Under the pieces are notes generated by a model, which saw nothing but the letters and a program-made list of their open reading frames with translations, did not search any database and was not told the DNA's origin. The position numbers and the translations under genes are program-made. Below, one piece after another: positions 36,601 to 46,930 of a DNA stretch of 64,000 nt. The stretch spans positions 47,588,882 to 47,652,881 of the forward strand of contig NC_081824.1 of the NCBI RefSeq assembly GCF_030867095.1, in the 5' to 3' direction. The stretch's first letter is position 1; each line of letters starts with the position of its first letter. The stretch comes from Alligator mississippiensis (lineage: Eukaryota > Chordata > Crocodylia > Alligatoridae).

Positions 36601-37557
36601 TCTAAAGAAAAACCATCTAATTGTTGCAAGGTAAATGTGCTGAATATGGCTCCCTACCATTTTGCCCTTCCCATTGTTATATTGCCTTCTTATCTTGCTT
36701 TCCACTCCTGCAGTCCTTTTAAGATAATAAGCTGCAAAGGCTTAAATATTTGTTCTAGTCTGAACGTAGAGCAATTGGAAATTGGTTACCAGAAGAGATT
36801 GTTACAAAGGATGATAAGAAATTTCGTTTTTCAAAGAAAGCTGATCAGACATCTTCTGATAGATGGACCCTTGCAGCATTCTATTTCCCCAGCACAACTC
36901 GCAGCTGAAACATTTTGAACATACAGTCTGTTTCTGAGGGTCAGAAAATTTACCCGAATGGCTCAAAAAAAAAAGTATTCATGTGAAAACAAACTCCCAG
37001 ATGCCTTTATATCATTACAAAATACAGAGCGGTTCTCTGAGAGTTTCATGCATGGCTTACATGTGTGCAAAGAACAGTAATGAAAGACCAGATTCAAAAT
37101 AAACATTTTAAAATTGGGCCAAAGAACTGGCAGTGATGTAGAGTTCCTAATATTAGATGGCAATGACTTCTGTAAACAAGGAGCATGAGAAGAGAAAACC
37201 CTAGCCCCACAGGACTCCAGCAGCTGAAGACAACCTCTGCTCTGTGAGGTGTAAAAAACTGTGATGACTGAGATGAACTCATCTACTGCATACTTGGACC
37301 ACCTCCCAACTCACCAGGCAGAATGGATTGTAAGTTGTGATCAAAATCAACAAGGGATGTACCATGAATCCAGGTTTGCTTTGATTTAGTCTCTGTAAGT
37401 TTTATAAATGTTACTGGTATATTACTGAATCACAGACACGTTATATATAGTTATGCATGCCACTAAGAAGGCACAGAATCAAAAATTATATCCATTTCTA
37501 AAGAAAAACTTGGGGTTTCTTTTGGTATATTTTCATATCTGTATATCTATATATATA
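33661..37557. other. Intergenic, no feature recognised
   Basis: Long AT-rich stretch. I could not identify an exon, RNA gene or bounded repeat. The short open frames are chance. Confidence 0.5.
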
Positions 37558-38043
37558 TTCTTAGCTTAAATTCAGCCAGTGTGTGGAGATATATATATAA
37601 CTACAGCCTCTCGATTAATTCATAGCATGGTGTGTGAACTATCACAGAGTCATAAATAATAGTAATGGGAGGAAAGTAAAGAGGTCATCCAATCTATCCC
37701 CTTGCAAGACAGGAAGTCCCATACCAGCAGATTAGTCATAAAATCCAGAGTTGATGACTTCAGCCACAGGTTGGGTATAACCGTTTACACAGTGAAGACC
37801 CTACCTATTCCACATTGGCTCATTTTCACTGCCTCAGTCCATATGTGCCTAGATTTGTGATCAATGATGTGGTCAGCTAGAACTGTGAAGAAGATGGCAA
37901 ATTCTTAAAAGCTCAGAAGGTATGGCTTTGTACATGAACACAGGGAGACCAGTTTGGCCTCCTTTCAAACCATTGCTCTAGACTTTGCCAAAACTGAAAG
38001 GAAATTTTTCTTAGCTCAAATTCAGCCTGTGTGTGGAGATATA
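37558..38043. repeat. 36-base direct duplication flanking an insert
   Basis: A 36-base segment, TTCTTAGCT followed by AAATTCAGCC and TGTGTGGAGATATA, occurs at 37558-37593 and again at 38008-38043 with two mismatches. A CR1-like fragment lies between the copies. Confidence 0.75.
37636..37860 (-). mobile_element. CR1/L3-like LINE 3' end, minus strand
   Basis: Read on +, the block starts TCACAGAGTCATAAATAATA, then GAGGTCATCCAATCTATCC. That is the reverse complement of the conserved 3' end of CR1-family LINEs, which carry a block reading GGAYTGGATGACCTC. No coding remnant was seen. The left border is more certain than the right. Confidence 0.6.
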
Positions 38044-38244
38044 GAAACTCTCTCTCTATCACAGTTGATCAGCCTTAGGGTGAGGTGACCACTAAGTACA
38101 CTCTAGTCCCCTTCCAAAATACTTGGTCCATCACAGGTTATCTGTATATTAAGGCTATTGTGAGAGTACTATGAAGGGATAGATCAGTCCCACTATTGTG
38201 ATGGTCAATGACAAAGGACAGTGAGAGAAGCAAGGGTTTCTGCA

Positions 38245-38525
38245 GGTGGTATCTTTTAACAGATCAACTTCGTAAGGATATAGACAAGCTTTCAGACTCA
38301 ACTTGTATACTTGGCATGGATATAAACAAGCTTTTGGGCACCATGTACCTTTCCTTAGGTCTAGTTACATCTCAGATGAGACCTAAGGAAGAGTACATGA
38401 TGCCCAAAAGCTTGTCTGTATCTCTACCAACCATACAGTTGGTCCAATAGAAGATATCACCCACAAAAATCCTTGTCTCTTGAATTTTTTTCTTGGATCA
38501 TCAGGGCTACATCACCCCAACACTT
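38245..38525. repeat. Fold-back repeat, family member 3, with strong central hairpin
   Basis: The outer arms GGTGGTATCTTTTAACAGAT and GTCCAATAGAAGATATCACC are inverted. Inside are 36-base arms at 38327-38362 and 38379-38414 with only three or so mismatches and a 16-base loop. To the right is the family tail (CACAAAAATCCTTGTCTCTT, GGCTACATCACCCC). It is related to the repeats at 8589, 23063 and 58385. Confidence 0.75.
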
Positions 38526-39009
38526 CAAAAAGAGAGTCATGATATTTTTCTATCTACCTACAGGGAGAACAGCTTGCTGAATGGAATCCTCACTTGGAGC
38601 GTTCTTTGACATCATTACACCTCGTAGTCTATATTGGCAGGTTAAAGAACAAGTTTTCCTTTATGACAGTAGCCACAAAGAGTTGTTGATATAAAAAAAA
38701 ATCTTGTAAGCATCATTTCCTCTAATTTCCAAACATATGAGGAAAATAACTGTGTAATTCTGTGTAAGGCAGAATGTACCAAGCAATGAGTACCACCCAA
38801 AAATCCCCAGGGATACTCTTATGGTTGTTGCAGAGATAAAATACAGTCAAGTAAAATCTGTGCCATGGGTTTCATTTTTATCATCTCATGCTAATTATTT
38901 TTAATTCTCTGAAAACATTAGTTTTTAATGCCCGTAGTATTAATCCATGGCTCTCCCTTTTAAATGAACTAGCAGTCTCATTCTTCTCTCTCTCCCAAGT
39001 CACAGTTAC

Positions 39010-39890
39010 TTTTGGCACTGTGACAGAAGGTGGGGTTTACGTCAGGTGACGTACTTTCCATCTGGCGTGGGGCCCCTCCCCTCAGCTCGCCTGCCACAAC
39101 TTGGTGTTATTGAATGAAAGGGAGGGGTTCAGTGGAGATCCTCGTTCTGGGGGACCCAGGGACAGTAGTACTCACTGTCTGGATACGATGTTCCTCAGGG
39201 CTCTGCCTCCCCTACACCCCGTCCACTCGCCAACCGGATGGGTGCCACCTGCATGGTTTGACCATGCTCAGTTGACACCTTTTGCTAGGGGGACCAGCGT
39301 TGGCATGGGTCCTGGTGGGTAGCCTGAATTTCCTGATGGCTAGTGTCTCCGCCTCGGATGCTGATGAGCTGCGCTTCCGTAGGCTGGTGTACTCCTTGCC
39401 ACCTCTGGATGGGATGCCTCTACGTTGCTCTTTACCGAAAAATAGACCACTGGAGAGGAGAGGGGCGTGGGACTGCCTCCTCCCTCCCAGCCTACTACAG
39501 GGGCTCAGCTTCCCCTGCACTGGATGCCAGCACCAAGCCAGCTGCACTGCTCCTGCTCCCCACAAGAGCCTCAGCATGCCTGGGGTGCTCTACGCTGGTG
39601 TGCTCCCTCACTTTTTTCCCCCCAGGTCCCGGTGGGGCTTTTAAATCTTCCCACAGTGGCTGTTGTGGCCGCTACAATTGGGTCGGCTTTTCCCCACCTG
39701 GGGAACAGCTGATTAAACTGCCGGCATAATGCTGACTCACATGGCCATGGCTCCTGCTCCGGCTCCGGCTGTGCCCCTGGAGGTGAGTTTCCCTGGCGAG
39801 GGGGCTGCTTGTGTGGCTTGGGGCCCGCGGGGACTTCCCCCTCCCCTTTGGGAGCCTGTGGGGGCATCTCGCTGCCACAGGCACCTATCA
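39010..39890. other. GC-rich intergenic block, unidentified
   Basis: Base composition changes sharply at about 39010 and back near 39890. The block contains several long overlapping frames on both strands, none with a recognisable domain. It may be an old LTR or another repeat (the segment starts TGTGACAGAAGGTGGGG), but I could not find its partner or flanking duplication. Confidence 0.35.
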
Positions 39891-41302
39891 TCATTGTATC
39901 TGAGTACCTCATAATTTTACATGTACTTCTCTTCACAACAATGCAGCAGTAGGGCATGGAACAAGGATATGTGAAACCCTGAGACCAAAATGACAACTTC
40001 AAACACAAATAATATGATAAGATGGCATAGCTCAGGGTGATGTCTTGATGCAATATTCTTGATAAACTACAGTGTGCAGCTGAATTTAGCAAGAAACCCA
40101 GCAAATAGTTACAATAATCCAACTAAAATGTTATTACAAACTATGAATTAAAAGGTCAGTTTTAGCTTTAGAAAAAAAAGGGCATAATTTGGTAGTGTTC
40201 CTAAAATGGGAAATGCAACTTTTAGAAAGACAGAAGTACAAATAAGAAACTAAGGTTTTAAACCATACTTTTGGTTAGAAATAGAAGCATAGCTAGAAAA
40301 AGAATTTCCCAAAGTACAAATTGAATCTTACTGCACATTAAGGCATGGCTCTCCCTTCATAAAACAGTGACGGTTAAAGAGAGTTATGAGCCAAACACGG
40401 GGTTTTTTTAGACTTCTGCTTTTAACCTACAATGGTATGCCTGTGTCTCTGTTTCCTTTATGCTTGTAGGAAAAAAAAATCAGTCATTGCTCACACCTCT
40501 CCTTTCTTTATGTCATAGAAAATTCTTCATTAAAAGCTCACCCTACTGCTGTTGGAGCCCTTAGTTCTATTGCTGCCAATTTAAGTAGGAGCAGGATTAG
40601 ACCTGTAGACAAGAATCATCTGAAAAAAAATTGCAGCCAGCATAAAGGCACCTCTACTTCATAGAAAATAGCCTGTCAGGAAGAAGCACTTTCAATATAA
40701 CCTCATTCTAAGTCTAGAAGGGTGAACTGTGACTGTTTCTAGGAAGAGTATTTTCATGTAATCAAATTGGCATATCCAGTGCTTATCTTCCTTCTGTGTT
40801 CCTGTCATCTGCATACCCCTGACTGTTGGGTGGAGAGAAATCAATGTAGATGTTCCATTATTTCAATACTGTTTCATTCCACTATTCACTCATTTAGGCC
40901 CTTCCTCTCCCTCTTAGAAATTCTGCGTAGATGGAAATGAAGGGAATGGATCCATCTGGCAGCTGGTCTGGAGCTGCAGATGTGGGAAACCCAGACTCCA
41001 GAAGCCAACCAGCCTGGGTTGGTAAGCTGACAGGAAACCAAGCTTGGGTTTCATGTGAATTTCATGCACAGTAGCGTGTATGTAGTCCATATGTGGTCCA
41101 AAATGGAACCATCCTGAAAAATGTTCCAATTTCACCAAGTCACCAAAACCTGACAAAATATTGTTTCATTAGGTTTTTTCCACTGAGATCTGTTCACCTC
41201 AAATGTTTTCCTCATTCAGAGGCTGTGTTGCTGTTAGGCCTTTACCTAATCAGCTCTCTACCCTCTGCTTCCCCATCCCTCTTAAAAAAATATGTCACCA
41301 AG
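39891..41302. other. Intergenic, no feature recognised
   Basis: AT-rich sequence without a bounded repeat or exon that I can identify. Confidence 0.5.
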
Positions 41303-41353
41303 TGAAGTGGATCAGCTGTGCCATGCACATTGCAGCACAGCTGATCCACTTCA
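41303..41353. repeat. Perfect 18-base hairpin
   Basis: TGAAGTGGATCAGCTGTG (41303-41320) is repeated as an exact reverse complement at 41336-41353, with a 15-base loop. It is probably the core of an old miniature element. About 80-180 bases to the right, GTCTGGCTGAGCAGGGAAA-like words recur three times (41432-41530). Confidence 0.7.
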
Positions 41354-41539
41354 TGCAGCAAACACAGGTCACCCCTTGTCCTGCCCTTGATGGTATGAGA
41401 TAAGGGGAGATGAGATCTTCCTGCTTTCCCTGGGTCTGGCTGAGCAGGGAAAAGTGTGAGGAAAAGTGGGTCTGGCTGGACAGGGAAGCACTTATACCTG
41501 CTCCGTCAGACTGGCTGGCTGAGCAGGGAAAGCGCCACA

Positions 41540-41730
41540 GAGGTAATAGATGTCCGCCGCAATAAGGCAGCGGCCTCTATTACCAACTTTTGTTGTGCCG
41601 CTGATTGTCCTTTCATGTGGAGCAACAAAGAGTATCAACATCTCTTTGCTCAGCATTTATGCCACCATAAAAAATTTTATGGTAGCACAAATGAGACGTC
41701 AGGTGATGTCTGTTTCCACCCTTGGAGCAG
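41540..41730. repeat. Dispersed repeat, inverted partner of 3205-3370
   Basis: The reverse complement matches the segment at 3205-3370: a GGTGGAAACAGA-like start, GTGCTACCATAAAA in place of GTGCCGCTATAAAA, and the GGACATCTATTACC-like end. A local hairpin (CACCATAAAAAATTTTATGGT near 41671) lies in this copy. It is non-coding. The sequence 41760-42510 is AT-rich with nothing else recognised. Confidence 0.5.
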
Positions 41731-43019
41731 AGAACTTGAGAACCTCACACTGAGCAGGACAGAAGGAGAGATAAGATAATTCCTGAATTACTGAAAACCT
41801 AATAAGTTGTTTTCAAAAACCCTATTTAAAGTAAGAAACACTTTCTCTTTAGAACTAGCTATAAGGATAAGCTCCAGAACAACTAAGTAGCCATCTAGTT
41901 CAATGCATTGCTTGAAACACTAGCTAGTGCCAAATGCTTCAGGAAAAAAATAATAAAACCTTCATACACTATAAAAATGTGCTATACAGTTATCAAGTGG
42001 AAATTTTGTCCTGAATAAAGCTGATATTTGCTTTATACTCTGTTAATAGCTCCTTTAATTGTATCCTAGGTAGTCTAACTGCAGAGGCTATTTCTTATTT
42101 GAAATAGTTGCTAGTTTAGAGATCCTCTTAGCTATTTTCTGTGGGAACAGGAGTTGGAGCTAAATTTTCAGAACTCTAGTAAATCACACAACCCAAGGCA
42201 GAGATGCTTTTCTGTCAGAACAAAGATGAAAATAATATAGGATGTTTTTGTAAATAGATCTCTTGAATAGAAAGTGGGATTATAAAATCTACTTGCTAAA
42301 TTCTATTTTGATCTTTTCTTTATTAAAAAAATAGATATGTAAACATTGGTGAGCAGTGTATACTGGATGGAGTGACACAGTATGATGAAGGATTATGTGG
42401 CACTATGGGATTCCTTAGACCCATTAATTGTCCATTTCCTTAACAGCATTTGAGTTTTTAAATAGGTGTCTAATTAATATTGTTTTGAAGGGCAGTAGCT
42501 GGACTCAGAAACACTGGGCACATCTACATGTGCATTTACTTGAGCCTAGTTTTACTACTAGCTTTACTACAAGATTTAATCTACTGTGCAGTAAATGATT
42601 TTGGCAAGGTGTCTACATGTGCACGGACCTAGCAGAAAATTTGCTGTCAGGTCCCTCCAGACCTGCTGTGTGCCCCTGTGGCCATCAGGGGGAACATCAG
42701 GCTCTGGCTCCAGCTGCCAGCAGTCTGGCACCCCTCTTTAAAACCCAGCCCCACTCTCTGGGCAGCCAGTTCCTGTGCTCAGAAGAGCAGTGTGGCATGC
42801 GCAGAGACAGCATGTGGCAGCTGTGTTCTTGCCCACTGTGCCTCCCTGCGCTGTGGCTGCCCCAGCCCCGGCAGCAAGGAACAGGGTCCCAGGATCCTGC
42901 TGGCTTACTGTGCCAACCATTCCTCAGCCATGGCTGTTTTGCCCCAGCTGTCTCCCCCACATGCAGCGACCACCTGCCCATCTGCAGCCCTCCCAGGGCT
43001 CCCACCACCACACACCTGC

Positions 43020-43965
43020 TGCCCCAGGGATGCTGAAGGGTTCCATGAGGCCACCACCAGGGCTACCATTGCCCTCCTGGGTTTCCAGCCCCACTGCCTC
43101 TGGGCCCACCATGCCAGCCAGCACTGGTGGCACTACGTTGTGTGCAGAACTGGGGCAACGAGCATCTTCCAGCTCACCTGGGACACTTTTGAAGATTTGC
43201 TTCACCAGCTCTGGCCCCGCCTGGAGTGCCAGAACATTGGCATGTATTCATCCCTCCCCGCTGATACCCGCCTGACCCTGGCATTGCTCAAGCTGGCTAC
43301 ACCTGCCAGCCTCTGGTACGTGAGCCACCTGTTCAACATGAGTCAAGGCCACCTCCAGGGAGGCTGTTCTGGAAGTGCGCAGTGCCCTCCAGGATGTGCT
43401 GGCAGACACCATCCTCCATGTCCACAACCCTGAGGTGGTGATGGCAGGGTTCCGTGCACTAGGGTTCCCCCAGTATATCGGGGCCCTGGACAAGACCCAC
43501 ATACTGGTGACCTGCCTGCCCCATAAAGACTGTTCCTATTATAGCCACAGGGTGTTCCACTCCATGGTCCTGCAGGCCATTATAGACCACCAGGGGGCTT
43601 TGATGCATGTGAGTGTGGCTGGGTAGAGTGTGCACATGATGCCTGTGTGTTTCAAAACTCTGACCTGGTTGTGCTGGTTGAGAGTGAGCACTTTGCTTCA
43701 GGAGTGGCAGACCTGCAGCTGGATGCCATCATGGTCCCACCCCTGTTCATCAGGGACCCTGTGTGTACCTGCTCCTGCCCTGGCTGATGAGGCCCTACAC
43801 CAACCCCCTGGACCCTGGTCAAGGGCCACTGGCACTCTCACACTGCCCGCTTTGAAGTGGCCAAGGAAAACCTCCCGTGTGTCATCATCGCAACCTGTGT
43901 GCTTTAATATCTGCGAGCCTGTGAGAGAGTTGTTCCGCGAGGACTGGGCAGAAGAGATGCAGTAG
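43020..43965 (+). pseudogene. Harbinger transposase (HARBI1-like), broken
   Basis: The N-terminal helix-turn-helix region is visible near 43150-43340 (TWDTFEDLLHQLWPRL, then TRLTLALLKLATPAS). The frame shifts near 43345 into AVLEVRSALQDVLADT and GFRALGFPQYIGALDKTH. The first catalytic Asp is at 43489-43491, in LDKTH where the family usually has DGTH. A second shift near 43622 leads to ECAHDACVFQNSDL with the second catalytic Asp at 43638-43640. That frame ends at a stop near 43790. The helix carrying the catalytic Glu, expected before ARFEVAKENLP at about 43845, is not found. The C-terminus (NICEPVRELFREDW, about 43908-43950) is in a third frame. The protein would have cut and inserted the element in the nucleus; this copy cannot. 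Confidence 0.9.
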
Positions 43966-44466
43966 GCAGAGGCAGCCTAGCAGTGGAAGTACCAGCTGTA
44001 GCAGCAGTTCCAGTGGTGGCTCTCCCTCAGCAAGATCCCAGGAGAGTTGTGCACCCACCAGCGGGTGCTAGGGCACTGGCTACAGGAAGCTCTCATGGAG
44101 CATCTTCTGGATCACTCCCCACTCTACCTGACCTGACCTGCCCTGCTGCCCACAAACCCTCTAATCCCTGCCCGCTCCCAACACTACTCTTGTGCCAGGC
44201 ATGGATCCAAACAAGAAATCTTTATTCCCCTCACAGTACACAGCCCCCATCCCTCCCATGCACCTCCCCAACACATAGAGCCCCCTCTCTCCTCAACCAA
44301 CAGGGTCCCCTCCCTCCCCAAAAAACACAGCCCCTCTGTGCTTTTGAGCCCCTCTGTGCTGTCCACCCCCCCAGCCCACTCTGTGTTTTGAGTCCTGGAG
44401 TGAGTGGGCATGGGGTGGAGGCACCTAGGGGTCAAAGCCTGGGGGCAAGCAGCCAGCACTCCAGCC

Positions 44467-45370
44467 TCAGACTTTTACCCCATGGATGCACATCCTGTGG
44501 TGTGTGCAGCAGGTGGAGAGCTTGCCTATGGGTGACGATGCCCGGTGCTCCTCAGGGGTGGGCAGCTCCCCCTCCAGCTGGCAGAGTCCAAGCCCAACAG
44601 GGCCTACATCAAGTCCTGGTGCCACTCCAGGCAGTTCTGATTCCATATCCACATGGAGATGGGGGCAAGCAGTGGAGCTGGGACAAGGCAGCGGACCCAG
44701 TGTGGGGGCTGGGCCAGGGGATCCTGCAGGCAGAAGGTGGCAGAGGACCTCCTCACAGGCCCAGGAAGGGGGCTAATGTGGGGTGGTGGGCAGCACCCAG
44801 GGGGCCTGCAGGGTTAGGGATGGGGGCCAGGCAGTGGCAGGCACACATGAGATTGCCAGGTCAAGGATGGTGTCCAGGGCCTGACAGTCATAATCCATTG
44901 CCTCCACAGCCTGGCCCAAGATCCTATTTTGGTCCTGCAGGACCTGAATCCACTTCCACTCCAGGGCCTTGAGCTCAGCCCGGTGCTGTTGGTCTGCCCA
45001 GTCCCATGCCTCCTCCTGGGCTATGTCTTCCTAGTGCCACCTCTCCTGGTGGGCCAGATCCTCCTGCAGTCAGGCCTGGGCATGATCCACCCTCACCTAC
45101 ACCATTGCCACCAGCCACTGCAGGAGGAGGGTCTGGTCCTGCATGTGCCTCTGGCACAGCCAGTGCATCTGGAGGGCTCCAGCACTGGGTGGTGGTGTCC
45201 CTAAGCTTACATCCCTACTGGGCCCTGCGGCCTCTCCCCAGCATTCAGTTGTAGGCCCTTTGGTAAGAGTTTGCAACATTTCATAGATATGATGCTCTGC
45301 ACCAGGGGCTATCTGTGTCCCAGCTTCAGATTGGTCGTCAGCTGTGCATGGGTGCCCAGGGACCATGCTA
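44467..45370 (-). pseudogene. Probable C-terminal part of the Harbinger Myb-like protein
   Basis: On the minus strand the stretch 45366-45097 contains HHIYEMLQTLTKGP and then RHMQDQTLLLQWLVAMV, a heptad-like dimerisation segment. It is followed, with stops, by QEDLAHQERWH and LKALEWKWIQVLQDQNRIL to about 44920. This looks like the C-terminal coiled coil of the Myb/SANT protein encoded upstream on the same strand. The tail to 44467 is open but low in complexity. The link to the N-terminal part at 46250-46925 implies an intron or deletion between and is an inference. Confidence 0.5.
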
Positions 45371-45500
45371 AGTCACATCAGGCAGGCCCAGAACCAGGTG
45401 ACCACTGGCCCGAGCACCCTATCCCTGTGCATTCCCCTGAGGTCAGTGACCTATTGGGTACTGGCCACAGACAACCTGCCTCCCCCGGCCTGTCCCCAGG

Positions 45501-46031
45501 GTGGAAGAGGCCAGGCTCCTGGCAGCACCTTCTGCTGTGGCTCCAGACCCTGCTTCCGACCATCTCCCCCTGCAGGCCACCCAACCTGCTGCACTGCCAC
45601 CCAGGCCACAGCACCCAGGCTCAAATCACACAGGGCTCTTGGACAACTGGGACACGGAGCTGGGACCCCCACCCTTCCTGCAGGGGTCTTTTCTGAGGAG
45701 GCATCTTGGAGCTGGCCCCCCACCATGCCACCACTGTGCCCTGAGTGTGCCCCTGCTGTGTATGCCCTGGCCAGTGTCTGATGAGCTCTTTGTGCAGGCT
45801 GAGAGGTGCCTGACCCACTGCACCCTGCTGCTGCTGGTCCTCAGGGTGCCCCAGGTGAATATGTGTACCTATTATGGAACTGTGAGCTACAATGGCATGG
45901 GGGGCAAGCTTGAGCTGACCCGCAACCTGTGCTTCTGCCTGGGGGGCTACCTGCAGACGCACTACATGTTCTTGCCTCCTGCTGCCAAGGAGGACATCAC
46001 CACCAGCATCAATGCCTTCCTCAGGGTGTGA
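45501..46031 (+). CDS. Unassigned open frame inside the Harbinger element
   Basis: This is a 176-codon + strand frame whose last 87 codons (45771-46031) look protein-like. They have varied residues including Tyr, Asn, Lys and Asp, and G/C-ending third positions. Segments include SDELFVQAERCLTHCTLLLL, CTYYGTVSYNGMGGKLELT and PPAAKEDITTSINAFLRV, then TGA. The first half is Pro/Ala-rich and may be non-coding. It lies between the two minus-strand Myb-protein pieces and opposite to them. I do not recognise the family. It could be a third element gene, a captured host exon or an accident of GC-rich sequence, since a minus-strand frame is also open here (46106-45621). Confidence 0.35.
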   Translation: MEEARLLAAPSAVAPDPASDHLPLQATQPAALPPRPQHPGSNHTGLLDNWDTELGPPPFLQGSFLRRHLGAGPPPCHHCALSVPLLCMPWPVSDELFVQAERCLTHCTLLLLVLRVPQVNMCTYYGTVSYNGMGGKLELTRNLCFCLGGYLQTHYMFLPPAAKEDITTSINAFLRV

Positions 46032-46249
46032 GAGGCCTGTGCCCATCCAGCTGTGGGGGCACGGGCAGATCAACAGAGTTTTAAACTGTGTCCCACTTCT
46101 CTGCATGCTGTGGGGGGGAACCCAGGGCTAGGGGAGTGCAGGCAGGCCAGTCAGGGAGGGGGGACATGGATGGACAGAGGCAGGGGTAGAGAGAACCCTC
46201 CCTCCTAGTGCAGGGCTACCACATGTCTGGGTCTGGCATGACTGGCAGC

Positions 46250-46930
46250 TCAGCGCAGTCCTCCCTGTTGCCGACAGTGTCCAGCTGTGCCTGATGTCTT
46301 GAGATTGTGGTTCATGGTGTGCAGGCACCTGGCCAGCCCTCCCACCCCTCCAGGGAGGAGCTGGTGCTCCTGACAGCCAGCAGTGACATGATAGGCCATT
46401 CTTTGTGGCAGGGTCTGGGGCTGCACAGATGCTGAGGCAGGAACTGGCCATGGCTCCCCAAACTGCTGGTGGACTGCACAGCTGAGGGAGTTAGGTGGGA
46501 CTAGATACTCCACGTCCAAGGGCCTCTCCTTCGGTGACGTGTCACTGTAGGTGTCGGAGTGGGGAGGGGGCTTGGGCAGGCCACCTATGGTGATATATAG
46601 AGTCGGATTGCAGCCTGGGTCCTGGGGTGCCAAAATACAGGTCATCTGCCACATAAAAGGCATAGTCTTGCAGGCACGGCCGGACCAACGATTGTGGTTG
46701 GTCACAGCAACCCACTGTGCCTGTAAGGTCTTGACCTTTATGCAGCAGTGTGGCGCTGACCAGGAGTGCCCTCGCTTACACATCCCACCTGACAGGGACT
46801 CATAAATGTTGGCATTCGAGCACCCACCCCACTTAAGCTGGTGCTGCACCTCTGCATCGCCCTAGAGTGCCACAAGGTCACCAACTTCCTCCTGCTTCCA
46901 ATTGGGGCCCAGGTGGATGGTATGGGCATG
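46250..46930 (-). pseudogene. Harbinger Myb/SANT-like DNA-binding protein, N-terminal part
   Basis: Read on the minus strand from about 46925: GPNWKQEEVGDLVAL, an in-frame TAG at 46864-46862 in place of the usual Trp, GDAEVQHQLKWGG, then ANIYESLSGGMCKRGHSW, KVKTLQAQWVAVTNHN and GCNPTLYITIGGLPKPPP. The spacing of NW, the lost Trp and the QW is that of the trihelix Myb/SANT-like domain carried by Harbinger partner proteins. These proteins bind transposon ends and help import the transposase. An acidic/proline-rich linker follows to a stop at 46250. The single nonsense codon makes this copy non-functional. Confidence 0.85.

Noticed and set aside
43983..44972. 329-codon + frame in the Harbinger element
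   Set aside because: Pro/Ser/Gln-rich, lies downstream of the transposase C-terminus and overlaps the antisense of the Myb-protein coiled coil; no family resemblance.
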